Part shown: in pieces, positions 1 through 9,915 of the stretch
Layout: each line of letters begins with the position of its first letter
How positions within the stretch are numbered: the stretch's first letter is position 1
Assembly (NCBI RefSeq): GCF_014203735.1
Contig: NZ_JACHJQ010000001.1
Coordinates: 1 to 64,000, forward strand
Length of the DNA: 64,000 nucleotides
Direction of reading: 5' to 3'
Origin: Actinophytocola algeriensis
Lineage (GTDB): Bacteria > Actinomycetota > Actinomycetes > Mycobacteriales > Pseudonocardiaceae
Notes under the pieces: model-generated
The model's input: the letters and a program-made list of their open reading frames with translations, nothing else
Told to the model about the DNA's origin: nothing
The model's database searches: none
Program-made: the position numbers and the translations under genes

Positions 1-110
1 TTCACTAGCACTCCACGTCCAGGCGCAACAAGTGCTCACCCACTGGCGGCCAGACCCAAGTCTGCCCGATGACCGACTCACCACCCATTAGGCGCTTTCA
101 GGACGTGGCC

Positions 111-1599
<1,489 letters not shown>

Positions 1600-1639
1600 C
1601 GGTGTTCGTGCTGCGGACGCGGTCCGTGAGGGCTAGCGT

Positions 1640-2662
1640 TTGCCTGTGGCGGACAAAGAATCCTTCCTGACCCGGCAGCGCGGGAAGCGGCCGTGGCTCG
1701 ACCACCTCGTGCGCGCGGGCGAGGCGTACACCGAGCGGTACGGCAACCACTACGCCGCCGCGATCACGTACTTCAGCGTGCTGTCGTTGTTCCCGCTGCT
1801 GATGATCGCGTTCGCCATCGCCGGTTTCGTGCTCGCGGGCAACGCGGCCCTGCTGCAGGAGATGAAGTCCGGCATCACCGAGGCGGTGCCGTCCGGCCTC
1901 GGCGAGACGATCAACGAGGTCGTGGACGAGGCGATCACCTCCCGCAGCACGGTCGGCGTCATCGGCCTGCTCGCCGCGCTGTACTCGGGGCTCGGCTGGA
2001 TGTCGAACCTGCGCGACGCGCTGACCGCCCAGTGGGGCCAGGAGAACAAGCCGCGCCCGTTCCTCGCCACCACGGTCAAGGACCTGCTCGCGCTGCTCGG
2101 TCTCGGCCTGGCCCTGGGCGTGTCGTTCGGCCTGTCCGCGGCGGGCGGTGGCCTCGGCTCGTGGCTGCTCGGGCTGGTGGGCCTGGACGACGACGCGTGG
2201 GCCCTGTTCCTGTTGCGCCTGGCGACGATCGTGCTGTCACTGGCGGCGAACTGGCTGGTGTTCCTGTGGGTGCTGTCCCGCCTGCCGCGCGAGAGCGTTG
2301 GCGTCCGCTCGGCCGTGAAGGGCGCCGTCATGGCGGCGATCGGGTTCGAGGTCCTGAAGCAGGTCTTCACCATCTACCTGGCGAGCGTCACGTCCTCGCC
2401 GTCCGGGCAGCTGTTCGGCCCGATCATCGGTCTGCTGCTGTTCGCGAACTTCGTGTCGAGGTTCCTGCTGTTCATCACGGCATGGACCGCGACGGCGCGG
2501 GAGAACGTGGTCAAGACACCGCCCCCGCCGCCCCCACCCGCGGTGATCAGCCCGAGGACGGTGGTCAGGAAGGGGCCGGACGCCCGCAGCGCGGCGGGGC
2601 TGGTGGGCGTGGGAGCGGTGCTGGGTCTGTTGCTGCGCAAGAAGAAGCGCCCAGTGGAGTGA
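1640..2662 (+). CDS. YihY/BrkB (YhjD-like) inner-membrane protein
   Basis: Polytopic membrane protein of the YihY/virulence factor BrkB family, 340 aa. The N-terminal signature (YGNHYAAAITYFSVLSLFPL, about residues 34-53) is clear and is followed by five or six hydrophobic segments. The C-terminal tail is charged and proline-rich (PPPPPPPP near residue 294) and ends KKKKRPVE. The first possible start is TTG 1640 with a GAGGG-like site about 8 nt upstream; GTG 1646 is an alternative. The biochemical role of the family is unsettled, and the old name as ribonuclease BN is not supported. Placement directly after trpS is conserved in actinobacteria. Confidence 0.88.
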   Translation: MPVADKESFLTRQRGKRPWLDHLVRAGEAYTERYGNHYAAAITYFSVLSLFPLLMIAFAIAGFVLAGNAALLQEMKSGITEAVPSGLGETINEVVDEAITSRSTVGVIGLLAALYSGLGWMSNLRDALTAQWGQENKPRPFLATTVKDLLALLGLGLALGVSFGLSAAGGGLGSWLLGLVGLDDDAWALFLLRLATIVLSLAANWLVFLWVLSRLPRESVGVRSAVKGAVMAAIGFEVLKQVFTIYLASVTSSPSGQLFGPIIGLLLFANFVSRFLLFITAWTATARENVVKTPPPPPPPAVISPRTVVRKGPDARSAAGLVGVGAVLGLLLRKKKRPVE

Positions 2663-2698
2663 CAGCGGCCCCGCCATGACTACCCCTGCTGGGACACC

Positions 2699-4006
2699 TC
2701 AGCCGCGCGCGGCTCGGGCGGCGCGCGCTCGGCGGCGCCGCAGCCACATGGCCAGCGTGACCAGGACCGCGACGCCCGCCAGGATCACCAGCGGCAGGCC
2801 CACGTTGCCGAACGCGGACCGCTCGGGCTCCGCCTCGGTCGTCGTCGAGGACCTGTCGTCCACCGACTCGGTGACCTCGGTCTGCTTGTTCGGGTTGGGC
2901 TTCGGCTGGGCCTCCGGCGACTGGGTGACCAGTTCGCCGACCGGTTTCGCGCCCTGCTCCGCGAGTTCGAAGCCGTAGTCCAGCAGCGACGCGCCCTGCT
3001 CCGCGAGCGGGCTCTGCTCACGTTCGCCGCGCAGGAGGACCACCACCAGGCGCTTGCCGTCGCGTTCCGCCGCGCCGACGTACGTGTGGCGCGAGTCGTC
3101 GGTGAAGCCGGTCTTGCCGCCCAGGAAACCCTCGTACGAGCCCAGCAGCCGGTTGTCGTTCGTGACCTGGAAGCCTTCCCGGCCCGCGTAGCCCGGGAAG
3201 TCGATCCGCTCGGTCTTCGCCGCGTTCGCGAACTCCTCGTGCTGCATCGCGGCGCGGAAGATCAGGCTCTGGTCGTACGCGGAGGTCATCATGCCCGGGC
3301 CGTCGAGGCCGGACGGGGTGGCCGCGCGGGTGTCCAGCGCGCCGAACTCCTTGGCCAGCGCGTTCATCTTCTCGAGCGCGGCCGCTGGCCCGCCCAGGGT
3401 CCTGGCCAGCGCGTACGCCGCGTCGTTGCCGGAGCGCATCACCAGCGCGTGCAGCAGCTGGTCGACCGTGTACTGGCCGCCGGGGCCGATGCCGACCCGC
3501 GTGCCTTCCTGGTTCGCGTCGTCCTGCGTGCCCTCGACGACCGTCTCGGGGCGCAGTTCGCGGATCACCACGATGGCGAGCAGCACCTTGATCAGTGACG
3601 CGGGGCGCTCGCGGGCGTGCGGGTCCTTCGCGGCGAGGACGGCGCCGGAGTCGAGGTCGGAGATGATCCACGTCGCCGCGGTGACGGGCGGTGGGGCTTT
3701 GCTGCCCTCCGGCTGCACGATGCCGCACTCACCCATACGAGTTCCCCCTACCGGGTCCTCGGGTACGGGGAGTGGCTCCGGGCTGGGCTCGCCGGGCTTC
3801 GGCTCCTCCGACGTGTCGATGGGCGGCGGAGGGAGCTGCCGGTTCTGGCACGCGCCCTGGGCCGAGTCGTTGTCTCCCGGAGAGGGCTGTGCGTGACGCG
3901 TGTGGCGTGCGGCGACGGCGCCAGGAGCAGCGACGATCGCGGTGGTAACCAGAGCGCACAGTGACAGGACGAGTGCCGGAACGAACCTGGTGGCTGCAAG
4001 GCGCAC
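2699..4006 (-). CDS. D-alanyl-D-alanine carboxypeptidase (penicillin-binding protein family S11)
   Basis: Secreted, membrane-anchored serine peptidase that trims the terminal D-Ala of peptidoglycan stem peptides. The 435-aa product has an N-terminal signal sequence (residues 8-33), a Pro-rich linker (58-85) and all three active-site motifs: SLIK (137-140), SGN (192-194) and KTG (298-300). A C-terminal transmembrane helix (403-422) precedes an Arg-rich cytoplasmic tail, as in actinobacterial DacC/DacB-type enzymes. The start is GTG at 4006. It is convergent with the YihY gene (36 bp between stops). Beta-lactams would be expected to acylate the SxxK serine. Confidence 0.93.
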   Translation of the reverse strand: MRLAATRFVPALVLSLCALVTTAIVAAPGAVAARHTRHAQPSPGDNDSAQGACQNRQLPPPPIDTSEEPKPGEPSPEPLPVPEDPVGGTRMGECGIVQPEGSKAPPPVTAATWIISDLDSGAVLAAKDPHARERPASLIKVLLAIVVIRELRPETVVEGTQDDANQEGTRVGIGPGGQYTVDQLLHALVMRSGNDAAYALARTLGGPAAALEKMNALAKEFGALDTRAATPSGLDGPGMMTSAYDQSLIFRAAMQHEEFANAAKTERIDFPGYAGREGFQVTNDNRLLGSYEGFLGGKTGFTDDSRHTYVGAAERDGKRLVVVLLRGEREQSPLAEQGASLLDYGFELAEQGAKPVGELVTQSPEAQPKPNPNKQTEVTESVDDRSSTTTEAEPERSAFGNVGLPLVILAGVAVLVTLAMWLRRRRARAARAARG

Positions 4007-4060
4007 GGGGGCAGCCTAGGGCGTCAGCGTGGTGCGGCCGCGCCGACCCTCTGAGAAGGC

Positions 4061-4107
4061 CCCGAAAAGGGCTTTGCTAGCGGCCGCTTGCAAAGCCCCT
4101 TTTCGGG
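4061..4107 (-). terminator. Strong hairpin downstream of the DUF1508 gene
   Basis: Inverted repeat of 17-18 bp (4061-4077 with 4090-4107, one bulged base, 12-nt loop). Its arms resemble the cccgaaaaggggctttgc-type hairpins seen elsewhere in the window. It lies between two minus-strand genes and would end transcription of the small upstream gene. Confidence 0.75.
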
Positions 4108-4118
4108 TGAATCCGAAA

Positions 4119-4301
4119 TCAGGTGGTCTTGTCGTCGATCTCCGCTTCCGAGGCCGCGCGCTTGACCGCGTCGACGCCGTTGATGACGCCCGACTTGGTC
4201 TTGTAGCTCTCACCGGTGGCGACGACCTCGCCGTTGCCCGCCTTCAGGCGGAACCGGTACTCGCCCTTCGCGTCGGTGTAGATCTCGAACTTCGCGGCCA
4301 T
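4119..4301 (-). CDS. DUF1508 (YegP-type) small protein
   Basis: A 60-aa protein matching the DUF1508/YegP fold: a single repeat starting KFEIYTDAKGEYRFRLKAGN and containing the typical GESYKTKSGVINGVDAVKR-like segment. Family members carry one or two such units; this has one. Its function is unknown. The ATG at 4301 is the only good start. It is divergent from the ROK regulator gene at 4420 and is followed by a strong hairpin. Confidence 0.88.
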   Translation of the reverse strand: MAAKFEIYTDAKGEYRFRLKAGNGEVVATGESYKTKSGVINGVDAVKRAASEAEIDDKTT

Positions 4302-4407
4302 GTAGTACTCCAGTCAGCGTCGACGTGTGGGTTCGCCGCGGCCTCGGTGGGGATGACGGGGACGCGCGGGAGCCGCAGTTTACGTCCGCGGACCACGTGA
4401 TTGGGGC

Positions 4408-4413
4408 TAGATT
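4408..4413 (+). promoter_or_regulatory. Possible -10 element of a leaderless transcript
   Basis: TAGATT lies 6 nt before the GTG start at 4420, with no Shine-Dalgarno sequence between them. This spacing fits leaderless transcription, which is common in actinobacteria. No clear -35 was found, so this is tentative. Confidence 0.3.
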
Positions 4414-4419
4414 GGACAC

Positions 4420-5622
4420 GTGAACGCGCCGAGCCCAGGCCAGCAGGCGAGGGTGTCCTCCCGGCAGCAGTCGCGGCTGCTCGCGCTCCTCCGTGACGAG
4501 GGCCCGATGTCGCGGGTCGCGCTGGGTGAGCGACTGGACCTGCCGCGCGCCAAGCTGACCGGTGAGCTGTCCCGGCTGGTCGACACGGCACTCGTCGAGA
4601 TCGGCGGACCCGCCGCGAGCCGGGGCGGGCGCCGTTCGACGCTCGTGCACCTGGCCGACGACCTCCGGTTCGTCGCGGCCGACGTCGGTGCGACCTCGGT
4701 GAACGTGGCGGTGACCGACGGGCGCTGCGAAGTGCTCGCGAGCCAGAGCGAGGAGTGCGAGGTCCGCCTGGGGCCGACGCCGGTCCTCGGCCGGGTCGTC
4801 GACCTCGCGGAACGCGTGCTGGAGAAGGCGCCGGGCCGGTTGATGGGCGCGGGCATCGGCCTGCCGGGACCGGTGAGCTTCCGCGACGGCATGCCGGTGG
4901 CGCCGCCGATCATGCCCGGCTGGGACCGCTACCCCGTGCGCGACGAGCTGGCAGGCAAGTGGGGCTGCCCGGTCACGGTCGACAACGACGTGAACGTCAT
5001 GGCGCTCGGCGAGCGGCACGCTGGGGTGGCGCGGTCGCTCGACGACCTCATCTTCGTGAAGGTCGGCACCGGCATCGGCTGCGGGATCGTGCTCGGCGGC
5101 AAGGTGTACCGAGGAGTGGCCGGCACGGCCGGCGACATCGGGCACATCCGGCTCGACGACTACGGGCCCGCGTGCGCGTGCGGGGAGGTCGGCTGCCTGG
5201 AGGCGTACTTCGGTGGCGCGGCACTGGCCCGCGACGCGCTGACGCTGGCGCGGTCGGGCCGCTCGTCGATGCTCGCGGAGACACTGACCGAGCACGGCAG
5301 GCTCAACGCCATGGACGTCGGCGACGCGGCGGTGGCGGGCGATTTCGCGGCGGCCAACCTGGTGCGCGAGGGCGGGCGGCGGCTCGGGCACGTGGTCGCG
5401 TCGCTGGTGAGCTTCCTGAACCCGGGGATGGTCGTGATCGGCGGCGGCGTGTCGCGGCTGGGGCACCCGCTGCTGGCGGAGGTCCGCAGCTCCGTGTACC
5501 GGCGGTCGCTGCCGCTGGCGACGGGGAACCTGCCGATCGTGCTCTCGGAGCTCGGCGACCTCGCCGGCGTGACGGGCGCCGCGTGGTCGGCGACGGACCG
5601 CGCCTTCGCCCCGATGAACTGA
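4420..5622 (+). CDS. ROK-family transcriptional regulator / sugar-binding protein
   Basis: ROK protein of 400 aa. A winged helix-turn-helix domain (about 15-70; GPMSRVALGERLDLPRAKL) precedes an ASKHA sugar-kinase-like domain. The ROK zinc site is present (H242 in GHIRLDDYG, then CACGEVGC at 252-259), as is the active-site Asp in VDNDVN (about 188-193). The DNA-binding domain argues for a repressor responding to a sugar or sugar phosphate rather than a dedicated glucokinase. It is followed by a perfect 10-bp hairpin. A second ROK regulator starts 366 bp downstream; the pair precedes the sugar ABC importer. Confidence 0.9.
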   Translation: MNAPSPGQQARVSSRQQSRLLALLRDEGPMSRVALGERLDLPRAKLTGELSRLVDTALVEIGGPAASRGGRRSTLVHLADDLRFVAADVGATSVNVAVTDGRCEVLASQSEECEVRLGPTPVLGRVVDLAERVLEKAPGRLMGAGIGLPGPVSFRDGMPVAPPIMPGWDRYPVRDELAGKWGCPVTVDNDVNVMALGERHAGVARSLDDLIFVKVGTGIGCGIVLGGKVYRGVAGTAGDIGHIRLDDYGPACACGEVGCLEAYFGGAALARDALTLARSGRSSMLAETLTEHGRLNAMDVGDAAVAGDFAAANLVREGGRRLGHVVASLVSFLNPGMVVIGGGVSRLGHPLLAEVRSSVYRRSLPLATGNLPIVLSELGDLAGVTGAAWSATDRAFAPMN

Positions 5623-5664
5623 ACCCCGATGAACTGAGCCCGGGCCTGCCGGCCGGCGGCTGAT

Positions 5665-5687
5665 GCCCTGAAAGACGCTTTCAGGGC
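5665..5687 (+). terminator. Hairpin terminator after the first ROK gene
   Basis: Perfect 10-bp stem (5665-5674 with 5678-5687) with a 3-nt loop, followed by a second, imperfect ctgaaagcg-type hairpin at about 5698-5716. The stem sequence gccctgaaag is shared with the borders of the hairpin-array family at 111, 41333 and 58455. Confidence 0.65.
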
Positions 5688-5988
5688 ACGTCAACGTCCC
5701 GAAAGCGTTTTCAGGGCCGCGGCCGGCCGTGGGGTGGCCCGGCCGGTGTGCGCTGTGGACAACTCGCGCGCCCGGTGTTCGTCACAGGTGTCTGTGTTCT
5801 CTTTCACGGTGGGTGGCCAAAGGGTTGACTTCTCGCTGGTTTGACAGGACTTTTGCGTGGAACATGCGAAAGATCGATCGGGATGTTGCGCCAAACGGGG
5901 TATTGCGAGACCTAAGACCCCTGCGACACCCTTCTTTGTGAGTTAGAGCACCGGTCTTCGATCGGGCCCTCAACGAAGTGGAGCGCCG
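5688..5988. other. Intergenic region before the second ROK gene
   Basis: No gene seen. It contains one DnaA-box-like TGTGGACAA (5754-5762) and an unusually A+T-rich stretch (about 5815-5945) with two TTGAC sequences (5825 and 5841). This is the likely promoter/operator region of the ROK-ABC operon, but I could not fix a -10 or an operator palindrome. Confidence 0.4.
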
Positions 5989-7221
5989 GTGGGCCAGAGT
6001 CGCCCAGCAGATCAGGCTGGTCTGCGCCGAGGGAACCTCGCGCTGCTCGTGCGGACCCTCCGCGAGCACGGCGCGCTGTCCCGGGCGCAGTTGGCCGTGC
6101 GCTCCGGACTCTCCAAAGCCACCGTCTCCAGCCTCGTCACCGACCTCGAGACGCGCGGGCTCGTCCACGACGCCGGGATCTCCGCCGGCGGCCAGGGCAG
6201 ACCAGGACAGCTGGTCGACCTGCGGCCCGACAGCGTGTGCGGTGTCGGGCTCGACGTGCACGTCGGGCACATGGGTGCGTTCGTCACCGATCTCGGTGGG
6301 CAGGTCCTCTTCCAGCGCCGCGTCGTGTGCGACGTGCCGGGGATGGGGCCGGAAAGGGCACTGGACCAGCTCGGGGAGCTCGCCGCCGAGGCCATGGCCG
6401 GGCTGAAGAACGCCGTCGGTGTCACCGTCTCGGTGCCCGGGCTCGTCGACACCGCCGCCGGGGTCGTCACCTTCTCGCCGCGGTTGCGCTGGCGGGACGT
6501 CTCCGTCGCCGACGGGCTCGCCGCGCGGACCGGGCTGGGGCTGGACCGGATCGTCGTCGACAACGACGCGAACCTCGGGGCGCTGGCCGAGCTGGCCGAC
6601 ATGGACGTCGCCGACCTCGTCTACCTCACCGGGGACTTCGGCATCGGCGGCGGCGTGATCGCGGGCGGCCGCCTCGTGCGCGGGTCCATCGGGTTCGCGG
6701 GCGAGATCGGGCACATGGCCATGGACCCGCTCGGTCCCTACTGCTCGTGCGGGCGCCGGGGGTGCTGGGAGACGCAGGTCGGGCTCGGTGCCCTGCTGCA
6801 CGCGTGCGCCGACCCCGACGACCCGATCCGCGACCCCGCACTCGACCTCGACCAGCGGATGCGCATGGTCCGCGCCCGCGCGGCGCAGCAGGACCGGCGC
6901 ACGCTCGACGCGCTCCACCAGATCGGCACGGCCCTCGGGCTGGGGGTCTCGTTCCTGGTGAACCTGCTCAACCCGGCCGTGGTGGTGCTCGGCGGGTACT
7001 TCGCCGCGCTGCCGGAGTGGCTCGTCGAGCCGATCCGAAACCAGGTCGTGGCCCACGTTCTCGCACCAGGCGCGGGCGGCGCCCGGGTGGTCGGCTCGCG
7101 GCTCGGCTTCACCGCGGCGACCACCGGCGGCGCGCTGGCGTCGTTGCGCCGGGTGCTCGAAGACCCGACGGTCGTGCCCGTCATCCAGACCGAGGAAGAA
7201 CCAGAGGAGGCGCCGGCATGA
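5989..7221 (+). CDS. ROK-family transcriptional regulator of the sugar ABC operon
   Basis: ROK repressor of 410 aa. The N-terminal winged helix (about 17-75; GALSRAQLAVRSGLSKATVS) leads into a kinase-like domain with VVDNDANLGALAEL (active-site Asp) and the zinc motif GHMAMDPLGPYCSCGRRGCWE. GTG 5989 is preceded by a GAAGTGGAG site at good spacing. It is first in a run of genes encoding an ABC importer (7283-10968), a Gfo/Idh/MocA oxidoreductase and xylose isomerase, so it most likely controls these genes in response to a monosaccharide such as xylose. The inducer identity is inferred. Confidence 0.9.
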   Translation: MGQSRPADQAGLRRGNLALLVRTLREHGALSRAQLAVRSGLSKATVSSLVTDLETRGLVHDAGISAGGQGRPGQLVDLRPDSVCGVGLDVHVGHMGAFVTDLGGQVLFQRRVVCDVPGMGPERALDQLGELAAEAMAGLKNAVGVTVSVPGLVDTAAGVVTFSPRLRWRDVSVADGLAARTGLGLDRIVVDNDANLGALAELADMDVADLVYLTGDFGIGGGVIAGGRLVRGSIGFAGEIGHMAMDPLGPYCSCGRRGCWETQVGLGALLHACADPDDPIRDPALDLDQRMRMVRARAAQQDRRTLDALHQIGTALGLGVSFLVNLLNPAVVVLGGYFAALPEWLVEPIRNQVVAHVLAPGAGGARVVGSRLGFTAATTGGALASLRRVLEDPTVVPVIQTEEEPEEAPA

Positions 7222-7282
7222 GCGGAGCTTGCGTAGCGAATCGTGGATGTGCCCGCCGCCACGGAGCGTGCGAGGTGACGGC

Positions 7283-8803
7283 GTGAGCGAACCTGGCGAT
7301 GTGTTGCTGACGATGTCGGGCATCGTCAAGACGTTCCCGGGCGTGCGTGCCCTCGACGGCGTGGACCTCGAGGTCCGCGCCGGTGAGGTGCACTGCCTGC
7401 TCGGGCAGAACGGTGCGGGCAAGTCGACGCTGATCAAGGTGCTCGCGGGAGCGCACCAGCCGGACGAAGGCGTGATCACCTGGCGGGGCGAGCCCGCCAC
7501 GCTCGGCTCGCCGGTCGCCGCGCTCAAGATGGGCGTCGCGACCATGTACCAGGAACTGGACCTGGTCGAGGGCCTGTCGGTCGCGGAGAACATCTTCCTC
7601 GGCCACGAACCCGCCACGTTCGGCTTCACGAACCGGCGTTCGGCGAACAACCAGACCCGCAAGCTGATGGCCCGCCTCGGCCACCCCGAGATCCCGCCGA
7701 GCCGCGAGGTCGGGCTGCTGTCCGCGGCAGGCCAGCAGCTGGTGTCGATGGCCCGCGCACTCGTGCACGACGCGCGGCTGATCGTGATGGACGAGCCGAC
7801 CGCGGCACTCGCCGCCGACGAGGTCGACAACCTGTTCCGGGTCGTCGAGGACCTCACCGACGACGGCGTCGCGGTCGTCTACATCTCGCACCGCCTCGAG
7901 GAGATCCGCCGCATCGGCGACCGGGTCACGGTCCTCAAGGACGGCCGCACGGTCGGGACGAACATGCCCGCCGACACCCCGACCTCCGAGCTCGTGAACC
8001 TGATGTCCGGGCGGCAGGTCGAAACCGTCTTCCCGCACCGTGATGTTTCCACTGTGGACGAGGACAACGAGTTGCTGCGGGTGGAGAACCTGTCGCGCGG
8101 CGGCGAGTTCGAACACGTCAGCTTCACGGTGCGGGCGGGGGAGATCGTCGGCATCGCCGGTCTCGTCGGCGCCGGGCGCAGCGAGGTGCTCGAAACCGTC
8201 TACGGGGCGCGGAAGTCCGACACCGGGTCGGTGTGGGTGAACGGCAAGCGGCTCAAGCCGGGCAGCGTCATGGCCGCGGTCGCCGCCGGGATCGGGCTCG
8301 CGCCGGAGGAGCGCAAGAGCCAGGGCCTGCTGCTCGACCAGTCGGTGGCGAACAACGTGACGCTGGCGAGCCTGCCCGAGTACAGCAGGCTCGGGTTCAC
8401 CGACCAGCGCAGGGAGTTGAAGGACTCGCGCGCGACGCTGGAGCGGCTGGACCTGCGGCCCGCGGACCCGCGCCGCGAGGTGCGCACGCTGTCGGGCGGC
8501 AACCAGCAGAAGGCGGTCGTCGCCCGCTGGCTGGTGCGGGGCACGAAGGTGCTGTTGCTGGACGAGCCGACCCGCGGTGTGGACGTCGGGGCGCGGGCCG
8601 AGCTCTACCGGCTGATCCACGAGCTGGCCGCGACCGGTGTCGCGGTGCTGCTCGTCTCCAGCGAGGTGCCCGAGGTGCTCGGGCTGTCCGACCGCGTGCT
8701 CGTGATGCGGGAGGGGCGGGTGCTCACCGAAGCGCCCGCCGGCGAGCTGACGGAGGCGGCCATTTTGGACATGGTGATGGAAGGTAGCGAGGTAATGGCG
8801 TGA
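7283..8803 (+). CDS. Monosaccharide ABC transporter, double ATP-binding subunit (RbsA/XylG type)
   Basis: Cytoplasmic ATPase of a CUT2-type sugar importer, about 506 aa with two ABC domains. The first has Walker A GQNGAGKST and Walker B LIVMDEPTAAL. The second has a degenerate Walker A (GLVGAGRSE), the signature LSGGNQQK and LLLDEPTRGVD. This asymmetry is normal for the RbsA/XylG/MglA group. GTG 7283, about 7 nt after GAGG, is preferred to an upstream start that would add a non-conserved leader. The ROK gene ends at 7221 with a TGA lying inside a gagcggagcttgcg motif. Its stop overlaps the permease start by 4 nt. Confidence 0.93.
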   Translation: MSEPGDVLLTMSGIVKTFPGVRALDGVDLEVRAGEVHCLLGQNGAGKSTLIKVLAGAHQPDEGVITWRGEPATLGSPVAALKMGVATMYQELDLVEGLSVAENIFLGHEPATFGFTNRRSANNQTRKLMARLGHPEIPPSREVGLLSAAGQQLVSMARALVHDARLIVMDEPTAALAADEVDNLFRVVEDLTDDGVAVVYISHRLEEIRRIGDRVTVLKDGRTVGTNMPADTPTSELVNLMSGRQVETVFPHRDVSTVDEDNELLRVENLSRGGEFEHVSFTVRAGEIVGIAGLVGAGRSEVLETVYGARKSDTGSVWVNGKRLKPGSVMAAVAAGIGLAPEERKSQGLLLDQSVANNVTLASLPEYSRLGFTDQRRELKDSRATLERLDLRPADPRREVRTLSGGNQQKAVVARWLVRGTKVLLLDEPTRGVDVGARAELYRLIHELAATGVAVLLVSSEVPEVLGLSDRVLVMREGRVLTEAPAGELTEAAILDMVMEGSEVMA

Positions 8804-9861
8804 GTGGGCTTGCGAACGAACCATCGACACGGGGTGACGTGAGCGAGAAGTCTCCGTCCACTGTGGAGGAATCGGTCCAGACGGGACCGACCAAGGGCGT
8901 GCGGACGCCGAGCGGGCTGCGGCTGGACATCCGGCTGACCATCCTCATCGGCGTGCTCGCCGCGCTGTGCGCGGTCGGCTACATCCTCAGCCCGGAGACG
9001 TTCCTCGGCGAGAGCAACATCTCGATCATGCTGCGGCTCGCCGCCGCGATCGGCGTGGTGAGCGTCGGCATGACGTTCGTCATCATCTCGGGCGGCATCG
9101 ACCTGTCCGTCGGCTCGATGGTGGCGCTCGCGAGCGTGTGGATGACGACGCTGGCCACCCAGGAGTACGGCCTGTTCGTGATGGTGATCTGCGCGCTGGC
9201 CGTCGGTCTCGGCGCCGGGTTGATCAACGGGGTGCTGATCTCCTACGGCAAGGTCGTGCCGTTCATCGCGACGCTCGCCATGTACGCGTCCGCCCGCGGT
9301 CTGGCAGAGCGCCTGTCCGGGCGGCAGACGCAGACCGTGTCCGAACAGGGTTTCCTCGAGTTCTTCCGCGGCGACGTCCTCGGCATCCCGGTGCTGATCT
9401 GGATGCTGGCCCTCGTGTTCGCCGTCGGCTGGGTGGTGCTCAACCGCACCACGTTCGGCCGCCGCACGTTCGCGGTCGGCGGCAACGCGGAGGCCGCGCG
9501 CCTCGCGGGCATCAACGTCAGGCTGCACACGGCGCTGGTCTACGGCATCGCCGGACTGTGCTGCGGCATCGCCGCGATCATGGTCGTCGCCCGCACCACA
9601 TCGGGTTCCTCGACCAACGGCATGTTCTACGAGCTGGACGCCATCGCGGCGGTCGTCATCGGCGGCACGCTGCTCTCCGGTGGTCGCGGCACCCTGATCG
9701 GCACCCTCATCGGCGTGCTGATCTTCACCGTGGTGAACAGCATCTTCACGCAGAACAACCTCGACACCGCCACCCAGAACATCGCCAAGGGCGTGATCAT
9801 CGTGGCCGCCGTGCTGCTGCAGACCGCGAGCGCACGCACCCGCAAGACCGCCAAAACATAG
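8800..9861 (+). CDS. Monosaccharide ABC transporter permease (RbsC/XylH type)
   Basis: Inner-membrane permease of 353 aa with 8-10 hydrophobic segments and the family signatures GGIDLSVGSMVAL and AIAAVVIGGTLLSGGRGTLI. The first 45 residues are hydrophilic and may be partly untranslated; GTG 8839 is an alternative start. It overlaps the ATPase gene by GTGA and precedes the binding-protein gene by 54 bp, so the three form one transcription unit. Confidence 0.93.
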   Translation: MSGLANEPSTRGDVSEKSPSTVEESVQTGPTKGVRTPSGLRLDIRLTILIGVLAALCAVGYILSPETFLGESNISIMLRLAAAIGVVSVGMTFVIISGGIDLSVGSMVALASVWMTTLATQEYGLFVMVICALAVGLGAGLINGVLISYGKVVPFIATLAMYASARGLAERLSGRQTQTVSEQGFLEFFRGDVLGIPVLIWMLALVFAVGWVVLNRTTFGRRTFAVGGNAEAARLAGINVRLHTALVYGIAGLCCGIAAIMVVARTTSGSSTNGMFYELDAIAAVVIGGTLLSGGRGTLIGTLIGVLIFTVVNSIFTQNNLDTATQNIAKGVIIVAAVLLQTASARTRKTAKT

Positions 9862-9915
9862 AGACCTGCAACGAAAACCCCGACACCGTAAGACCTTCAG
9901 TACAAGGGAGTACCA

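Noticed and set aside
4420-5622. Glucokinase
   Set aside because: ROK fold and zinc motif are present, but the N-terminal helix-turn-helix makes a repressor more likely.
4210-5694. 494-aa minus-strand frame opposite the ROK gene
   Set aside because: No domains; antisense shadow of the ROK regulator and overlapping the DUF1508 gene.
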